Assembly: GCF_020886115.1 (NCBI RefSeq)
Contig: NZ_AP025185.1
Coordinates: 1,240,001-1,304,000, forward strand
Source: Flavobacterium ammonificans
GTDB taxonomy: Bacteria; Bacteroidota; Bacteroidia; Flavobacteriales; Flavobacteriaceae
DNA: 64,000 bases
Direction: 5' to 3'
The notes below the pieces were generated by a model. It saw nothing but the letters and a program-made list of their open reading frames with translations, ran no database searches and was not told where the DNA came from. Position numbers and translations under genes: made by a program. This document shows, piece by piece, positions 59,343 to 64,000 of this stretch. Numbering within the stretch: position 1 is the first letter of the stretch; the number at the start of each line of letters is the position of its first letter.

Positions 59343-60644
59343 TTATTTTGAGGCCTTATCCATATAATCAATGGTAAGATTGGCCATAGACTTCATCCCC
59401 AGAACAAACCCACTCTCATCGATATAAAAATCAGGGGTATGATGTGAAGGCATTTCTTCGGCTTTTTTCCCTTTTGGCATTCCCCCAAGGAAAAAGAACA
59501 AGCCTGGAATTTTATCCTGATAGAATGAAAAATCTTCAGCTCCAGTTACGGCTTCCGTTAGAATTACATTTTCTTTTCCTGCTGAACTTTCTAATGTTGG
59601 AACCATTTTTTCAGTTAAGCTAGGGTCATTATAAGTTATCAATGTTTTCTTTGTAATGTCTACTACTGCGGTTGCTCCAGCGCTTTCGGCAATGTTAGTG
59701 GCGATTTGTTTCACTCTGGAGTGTATATAGTCTTGCGCTTTGCTGTCAAGAGTTCGAATGGTACCACTCATATTTAATTCTTCAGGAATAATATTACTTC
59801 GGATACCTGCATTCACTTGACCTACACTTACCACAGCAGCATTTTCAGTAAGCGCCATGTTTCTGCTTACTATCGTTTGCAAACCAAGAATAATTTGAGA
59901 TGAAGTTACAATTGGGTCAATCCCTTGCCATGGAGTCGCCCCATGAGATTGTTTACCACTTACTTTTATTTTGAACCAATCCGAAGACGCCATGGTGCCT
60001 TTTGGGCGGTATTTTATCTTACCTACCTCGGTTTGTGCGTTGATATGAAGTCCAAAAATTACATCTACTTTTGGATTTTCCAAGACTCCTTCTTTCACCA
60101 TAAGTTCGGCACCACCTTCTTCTCCTTCTGGAGCTCCCTCTTCAGCGGGTTGAAAGATGAATTTTACAGTACCTTTAATTTCTTTTCGTAATTCAGCAAG
60201 AATAGTCGCCGTTCCCATCAACATAGCAACATGCGTATCATGTCCACAAGCGTGCATTACTGCTACCTTTTGATTGTTATATTCGCCTTCTGCTTTAGAT
60301 GCAAAAGGAAGGTTTACTCTTTCTTTTACTGGTAATGCATCCATATCTGCGCGAAGTGCTACAACGGGACCTGGTTTACCTCCTTTTAATAGTCCGACAA
60401 CACCTGTTTTTGCAACTCCAGTTTGCACTTGTATGCCAATACTTTTTAAATAGGTCGCAATTTTTTCGGCAGTTTGAAATTCTCTATTGCCTAATTCAGG
60501 ATGTTGATGAAAGTCTCGTCTCCATTGAATAACTTGTTGCTCAAGAGCTGCTGCTTTTTGAGCTATTTTTGATTTAAGAAGCGTATTTTGAGATTGAGCA
60601 ATAGGGGTTATTGCTAGGAAAAAAAAGAAGATTAGTTTTTTCAT
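59343..60644 (-). CDS. Secreted M20-family amidohydrolase
   Basis: 433 residues from Met at 60644, giving signal peptide 'KKLIFFFFLAITPIAQSQ'. The in-frame start at 60683 would add 13 residues ahead of the signal and is rejected. Metal ligands of the M20/HipO family are visible: 'ALRADMDALPV', 'MHACGHDTHVAML', 'FQPAEEGAPEGEEGGA', 'IFGLHINA' and 'MPSHHTPDFYID'. Members hydrolyse N-acyl amino acids or small peptides. The signal places it in the periplasm or outside. Confidence 0.88.
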   Translation of the reverse strand: MKKLIFFFFLAITPIAQSQNTLLKSKIAQKAAALEQQVIQWRRDFHQHPELGNREFQTAEKIATYLKSIGIQVQTGVAKTGVVGLLKGGKPGPVVALRADMDALPVKERVNLPFASKAEGEYNNQKVAVMHACGHDTHVAMLMGTATILAELRKEIKGTVKFIFQPAEEGAPEGEEGGAELMVKEGVLENPKVDVIFGLHINAQTEVGKIKYRPKGTMASSDWFKIKVSGKQSHGATPWQGIDPIVTSSQIILGLQTIVSRNMALTENAAVVSVGQVNAGIRSNIIPEELNMSGTIRTLDSKAQDYIHSRVKQIATNIAESAGATAVVDITKKTLITYNDPSLTEKMVPTLESSAGKENVILTEAVTGAEDFSFYQDKIPGLFFFLGGMPKGKKAEEMPSHHTPDFYIDESGFVLGMKSMANLTIDYMDKASK

Positions 60645-60730
60645 TTGGTTTATTATAAGAATGTGTAATAACCAAATGTACAAAAACTAATCTTTTCTTT
60701 TACTTAAAACCAAAAAGCAGTTCGGATAAG

Positions 60731-61822
60731 TTACTCTTTCTTCAATCTGCTTTTAAATAATTTTTCAAATTTTTCAATTTTGGGTTGAATCACCATTTTG
60801 CAGTAGGGTTGACTTTTGTTGTTATTGTAATAGTCTTGATGATAGTCTTCGGCTTTATAGAATTGAGTAAGTGGTTCAATTGTAGTTACAACAGGACTGT
60901 CGTATACTTTAGATGTTTCTAAGGCGTTAATGATGTTGTGTGCCTCTTGTTTTTCTTTTTCATTCGTATAAAAAATAACCGAACGGTATTGCGTTCCTAC
61001 ATCAGCACCTTGACGGTTCAGTGTGGTTGGATCGTGAACGGTAAAAAATACTTTGAAAATTTCATCCGTATTGGTTTGAGTTGGATCATAGGTAATTTGA
61101 ACAACTTCTGCATGTCCTGTTGTTCCTGAGCAAACTTCCTCATAGGTTGGATTTTCAGTGCGACCACCAGCATATCCTGAAACAACTGATTGAACCCCTT
61201 TTAGATTGTCGTATACTGCTTCAACACACCAATAGCAACCTCCTCCAATAGTAATCGTTTTAAAGGCTCCTTTTTTTGCTACGGGTGCTGCATCTGGAAC
61301 AAAATCAAGTGAAATAGCATTCATACAATATCTTTTTCCTGTTGGTTCTGGACCGTCATTAAATAAATGTCCTAAATGGCTGTCGCATCTGCCACATAGC
61401 GCTTCGGTGCGAATCATTCCGTAGGATTTGTCTAATTTAAAAACAATACTTTCTTTATTTTCTTGTTCAAAAAAACTTGGCCAGCCGCAACTGCTAGTAA
61501 ATTTTTGATTGGACTGAAATAGTTTGTACCCACAAGTAGCACAATAATAAGTTCCTTTGGTTTCGTCATTCCACATCGTACCGGTAAAAGCTCTTTCGGT
61601 ATCGGCCTCACGTGCAACTGCGTACAAATCAGGAGAGAGGATTTTTTTCCACTCGGCATTAGAAACAGTTAGTTTTGCAGTATCAGTATTGGAATAGTAT
61701 GGATTTTCAGGTTTAGAAATAGTATTTGACATAACAGTAGTTTTGGATTTTTTTTGTTTTGTTGTTTGACCACATGCAGAAAAAAATAGCAAGGGAACGA
61801 GCAATAGAAAGTAATATTTCAT
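60731..61822 (-). CDS. msrBA: MsrB-MsrA fusion methionine sulfoxide reductase, lipoprotein
   Basis: The 363-residue protein has a lipoprotein signal 'FLLLVPLLFFSACGQ'. The N-terminal MsrB domain (about 50-170) has zinc CxxC pairs ('YCATCGYKLF', 'CGRCDSHLGHLF') and the catalytic cysteine in 'RYCMNAISL'. The C-terminal MsrA domain (about 185-355) has catalytic 'GGGCYWCVEAVYD' and 'GYAGGRTENPTYEEVCSG'. It repairs both methionine sulfoxide epimers in envelope proteins. B-before-A order with a lipobox is common in Bacteroidota. Confidence 0.93.
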   Translation of the reverse strand: MKYYFLLLVPLLFFSACGQTTKQKKSKTTVMSNTISKPENPYYSNTDTAKLTVSNAEWKKILSPDLYAVAREADTERAFTGTMWNDETKGTYYCATCGYKLFQSNQKFTSSCGWPSFFEQENKESIVFKLDKSYGMIRTEALCGRCDSHLGHLFNDGPEPTGKRYCMNAISLDFVPDAAPVAKKGAFKTITIGGGCYWCVEAVYDNLKGVQSVVSGYAGGRTENPTYEEVCSGTTGHAEVVQITYDPTQTNTDEIFKVFFTVHDPTTLNRQGADVGTQYRSVIFYTNEKEKQEAHNIINALETSKVYDSPVVTTIEPLTQFYKAEDYHQDYYNNNKSQPYCKMVIQPKIEKFEKLFKSRLKKE

Positions 61823-61950
61823 AGTATTGATTGTTTGTTTTTTTACTGGTTGGTGATTTATAGGTATGTAAATTTAACACTTTTGTAGATTAGACATTCG
61901 TTAAACTTTGTTTAAAATAAAAAATCAGCGGTTGTACCCCTTCTTTTTTG

Positions 61951-61958
61951 TATTTTTG
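61951..61958 (+). promoter_or_regulatory. -7 element of idi
   Basis: TATTTTTG matches TAnnTTTG, and a TTG lies 16 nt upstream (61932-61934). The idi start follows after 17 nt. Confidence 0.5.
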
Positions 61959-61975
61959 GGAACCAATAGTTTTGT

Positions 61976-62503
61976 ATGATTGAAGAGAATGTAATTTTAG
62001 TTAACGAAAGAGATGAGCCCATTGGCTTAATGCCAAAAATGGAAGCCCATGAAAAAGCGGTTTTGCATCGTGCTTTTTCTGTTTTTGTATTGAATAGCAA
62101 AAACGAAATCATGTTGCAACAACGTGCGCATCACAAATACCATTCTCCGCTTTTATGGACGAATACTTGTTGTAGTCACCAACGTGAAGGCGAAACTAAT
62201 ATTCAAGCGGGTAGTCGCCGACTTTTTGAGGAAATGGGTTTTAATACGGAGCTCAAAGAATTATTTCATTTTATTTACAAAGCGCCTTTTGACAATGGTT
62301 TAACTGAGCATGAATTGGATCATGTGATGATTGGCTATTACAACTATGCTCCTCATATCAATACCGAAGAAGTAGAGGATTGGAAATGGATGCCTATAGA
62401 GGCAGTTAAATCCGACATTCAGAATAATCCTGATTTGTATACCATTTGGTTCAAAATCATTTTTGACGAATTTTATCATTTTTTAGAAGAACACACCCTA
62501 TAA
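61976..62503 (+). CDS. idi: Isopentenyl-diphosphate delta-isomerase, type 1
   Basis: The 175-residue Nudix-fold enzyme has 'MEAHEKAVLHRAFSVFVLN', 'QRAHHKYHSPLLWTNTCCSH' with the catalytic cysteine, 'GSRRLFEEMGF' and 'EHELDHVMIG' with the metal-binding glutamates. It interconverts IPP and DMAPP for isoprenoids, including undecaprenyl phosphate. It heads a short operon with the PTPS/QueD and peroxiredoxin genes. Confidence 0.94.
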   Translation: MIEENVILVNERDEPIGLMPKMEAHEKAVLHRAFSVFVLNSKNEIMLQQRAHHKYHSPLLWTNTCCSHQREGETNIQAGSRRLFEEMGFNTELKELFHFIYKAPFDNGLTEHELDHVMIGYYNYAPHINTEEVEDWKWMPIEAVKSDIQNNPDLYTIWFKIIFDEFYHFLEEHTL

Positions 62504-62514
62504 AACACTTACCA

Positions 62515-62922
62515 ATGAGAGTTACGATTTCAAGAAAAGCCCACTTTAATGCGGCACACCGATTGTACAGAAAAGATTGGTCATTTGAACAAAATAATGC
62601 CGTTTTTGGGAAATGTAACAATCCGAATTTTCACGGTCACAATTACGAATTGATAGTGAGTGTAACTGGCGAGATTGATCCAGAAACGGGTTATGTAATG
62701 GATGTTAAGATTCTTTCAGACATTATTAAGGAAGAAGTCGAAAACCAAATGGATCATAAAAATTTGAATTTAGATGTTCCTGAGTTTCAAGATTTAAATC
62801 CCACGGCCGAAAATATTGTTGTTGTAATTTGGAATAAAATCAGAAAACGAATTCCTGCAGCTCACGACTTAGAAGTGGTTTTGTATGAAACGCCACGTAA
62901 TTTTGTAACCTTTAAAGGATAA
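62515..62922 (+). CDS. 6-pyruvoyl-tetrahydropterin synthase / QueD family protein
   Basis: The 135-residue protein has the zinc-binding histidines in 'FNAAHRLY' and 'FHGHNYEL', with the catalytic cysteine in 'FGKCNNPNFHGHNY', then 'DVKILSDIIKEEV' and 'MDHKNLNLDVP'. The spacing between cysteine and HGH recalls PTPS more than typical QueD (CxxxHGH). It may therefore serve pterin or queuosine synthesis; context does not decide. It lies 11 nt after idi and 2 nt before the peroxiredoxin gene. Confidence 0.85.
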   Translation: MRVTISRKAHFNAAHRLYRKDWSFEQNNAVFGKCNNPNFHGHNYELIVSVTGEIDPETGYVMDVKILSDIIKEEVENQMDHKNLNLDVPEFQDLNPTAENIVVVIWNKIRKRIPAAHDLEVVLYETPRNFVTFKG

Positions 62923-62924
62923 GT

Positions 62925-63386
62925 ATGGCATTAGCAATAGGCGATAAAGTGCCTCAATTTACTGCAACAGATACTAATGGAGCTAACTTTGATAGCACTA
63001 CTATCATTGGTAAAAAGCCATTGGTACTTTATTTTTATCCAAAAGACAATACGCCAGGATGTACTGCACAAGCTTGTAGTTTTAGGGATCAATACGAAGA
63101 TTTTTTAGATCTTGGTGCTGAGGTAATTGGTGTAAGTGGCGACAGTTTAGCTTCTCATCAAAAGTTTACTAAACAATATAAGTTGCCTTTTTTACTGCTG
63201 TCTGATTCAGATAGAAAACTCCGAAGATTGTTTGGTGTTCCTACCTCTCTTTTCGGAATGTTGCCTGGAAGAGTTACTTACGTAATCGATACGGAAGGTG
63301 TTGTTCAATATGTTTTTAATAGTATGTTAGCAGGTCAGCATTTACCCAAAGCACTTGCCGCAGTAAAAAAAATAGTGGCTCAGTAA
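62925..63386 (+). CDS. Thioredoxin-dependent peroxiredoxin, BCP/PrxQ type
   Basis: The 153-residue peroxiredoxin has the peroxidatic cysteine in 'DNTPGCTAQACSFRD' (near residue 46) with a second cysteine five residues later, as in PrxQ. 'VIGVSGDSLASHQKF' and 'RVTYVIDTEGVVQYVF' are also typical. It removes peroxides using thioredoxin. Confidence 0.92.
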   Translation: MALAIGDKVPQFTATDTNGANFDSTTIIGKKPLVLYFYPKDNTPGCTAQACSFRDQYEDFLDLGAEVIGVSGDSLASHQKFTKQYKLPFLLLSDSDRKLRRLFGVPTSLFGMLPGRVTYVIDTEGVVQYVFNSMLAGQHLPKALAAVKKIVAQ

Positions 63387-63502
63387 ACCAATAACATTTT
63401 GATTGAGACCTATTCCAGCTGCGCTAACTAAGTGTAGGTTCAATGGAAAAGCTTCAATTTTAGAAATTTACATTTCGTAGTAAGGAATAGAAAGATTATG
63501 TG

Positions 63503-63510
63503 TACTTTTG
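63503..63510 (+). promoter_or_regulatory. -7 element upstream of the 88-residue conserved protein
   Basis: TACTTTTG matches TAnnTTTG and lies 27 nt before the ATG at 63538. It overlaps the codons of a longer in-frame TTG start (63508), which is therefore rejected. Confidence 0.55.
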
Positions 63511-63537
63511 CACACGCAAATTAAAATTAAAAATAAA

Positions 63538-63804
63538 ATGGCAAACGTTAAGAATTTAAAGAAAGACATCAACTACGTTTTAGGAGATATTATTGAAGCA
63601 GTATATTTATTTGAAATTTCTACTTCAGGAGTTCCTACACCTGAGACTAATGCTTTAATCGATGAAGCTATTGCGGCTTTCGATTTATTGATCACAAAAG
63701 TTAACGCTAAAAACGTTGAAAACAAAAAAGCGCATTTCAAACAAATCAATGTTGAATTGGAACAAACTGCTAATCAATTGATTGCTAAAATCAACGAATT
63801 ATAG
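63538..63804 (+). CDS. Conserved hypothetical protein, 88 residues
   Basis: Starts 'MANVKNLKKDINYVLGDIIE', all-helical and mildly acidic, with no signal or membrane segment. I recognise it as a short protein conserved among Flavobacteriia, but no function is known to me. It has its own candidate promoter and lies between the peroxiredoxin gene and tRNA-Thr. Confidence 0.8.
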   Translation: MANVKNLKKDINYVLGDIIEAVYLFEISTSGVPTPETNALIDEAIAAFDLLITKVNAKNVENKKAHFKQINVELEQTANQLIAKINEL

Positions 63805-63837
63805 TCGAAAAAAACCGTAAAAAAGTGCTTATTTATT

Positions 63838-63867
63838 TTGGAAAATAGAAATTCAGAATTATATTTG
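63838..63867 (+). promoter_or_regulatory. Promoter of tRNA-Thr
   Basis: TTG (63838-63840, within TTTTG), 19-nt spacer and TATATTTG (63860-63867). This is the most canonical Bacteroidota promoter in the window, 15 nt before the tRNA. Confidence 0.75.
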
Positions 63868-63882
63868 CACCCGTAATACGCT

Positions 63883-63959
63883 GCCAGCGTAGCTCAGTTG
63901 GCTAGAGCAGCTGATTTGTAATCAGCAGGTCGTGGGTTCGAGTCCCTCCGCCGGCTCCA
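63883..63959 (+). tRNA. tRNA-Thr (anticodon TGT)
   Basis: 77 nt including an encoded CCA. The anticodon arm is GCTGA-TTTGTAA-TCAGC with anticodon TGT. The acceptor arm GCCAGCG/CGCCGGC pairs at six of seven positions (A-C mismatch at position 4-69), and the T arm has 'TTCGAGT'. One T-T mismatch occurs in the T stem. Confidence 0.93.
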
Positions 63960-63960
63960 A

Positions 63961-63989
63961 AAACCATAACGGAAGTTATGGTTTTTTTA
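63961..63989 (+). terminator. Rho-independent terminator after tRNA-Thr
   Basis: The perfect 10-bp stem AAACCATAAC/GTTATGGTTT with a GGAA tetraloop is followed by a T run. Confidence 0.85.
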
Positions 63990-64000
63990 TTTCATACTAT

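Overview
The window comes from a low-GC member of the Bacteroidota, most probably a Flavobacterium. The evidence is the recurrent TAnnTTTG promoter element, the near absence of Shine-Dalgarno sequences, the relatives that each protein recalls, and the arrangement DUF4105 / pssA / lptB / tatC / kdsD / recQ. It splits into a surface-polysaccharide (O-antigen or capsule type) locus at about 1-48 kb, nearly all on the plus strand, and a compact housekeeping block from about 48.8 kb to the end.

Polysaccharide locus. It opens with the C-terminus of a NusG/UpxY-like antiterminator (1-128), a DUF559 nuclease gene between inverted palindromic repeats (340-931) and 1.4 kb of repeats with a 160-bp tandem array. 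A candidate promoter and a strong hairpin (2220-2280) precede the first sugar genes: a cytidylyltransferase, manC and a long SLBB export protein. A nucleotide-sugar dehydrogenase, a HigBA toxin-antitoxin pair and a Wzz-like protein follow. From 11.1 to 33.8 kb the genes are tightly packed, often overlapping, AT-rich and free of the repeats seen elsewhere. This reads as the serotype-specific cassette: nucleotide-sugar enzymes (epimerase, second dehydrogenase, CapE/FnlA-like dehydratase, DegT aminotransferases, acyltransferases), Wzx, Wzy, four glycosyltransferases, an AsnB-type amidotransferase and a PglC-like initiating transferase. It ends with KASIII-ACP-KASIII-Rieske oxygenase-SDR, a NeuD/PglD-like acyltransferase and a PglE-like aminotransferase. 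rfbC, rfbD, rfbB and rfbA (dTDP-L-rhamnose) are then scattered among a ParE/RelE module, an AAA ATPase and a GxxExxY gene. A PglF/WbpM-like dehydratase follows, then an MBOAT/SGNH O-acylation pair between two large repeat arrays.

How it fits together (inference). PglF-like, PglE-like and PglD-like enzymes plus the PglC-like transferase would make and load a 2,4-diamino-2,4,6-trideoxyhexose on undecaprenyl phosphate. The two KASIII enzymes with their own ACP and ketoreductase look like a dedicated line for a short hydroxylated acyl group for that sugar's 4-amine. Such a group, 3,5-dihydroxyhexanoyl on Qui2NAc4N, is known from Flavobacterium psychrophilum O-antigen. UDP-HexNAc dehydrogenases plus AsnB suggest a HexNAc-uronamide, and rfbABCD supplies rhamnose. 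Wzx/Wzy/Wzz and the SLBB protein handle flipping, polymerisation and export.

Signs of turnover are plentiful. They include a chimeric remnant (KASIII N-terminus joined to a sugar-formyltransferase C-terminus), a DegT paralogue with its PLP lysine replaced by arginine and a frameshifted tail, and a toxin-antitoxin pair between 261-bp direct repeats. Gene-free gaps outside the cassette are filled with mosaic blocks of the same short repeat modules, whose orientation switches coherently along the locus.

Housekeeping block (48.8-64 kb): DUF4105, pssA, a DUF5808-like gene split by a stop codon, lptB, an AhpD-like protein, tatC, kdsD, recQ, an FAD dehydrogenase, a GH130-like protein, an M20 amidohydrolase, an MsrB-MsrA fusion, idi, a PTPS/QueD protein, a peroxiredoxin and tRNA-Thr(TGT) with a clear promoter and terminator.
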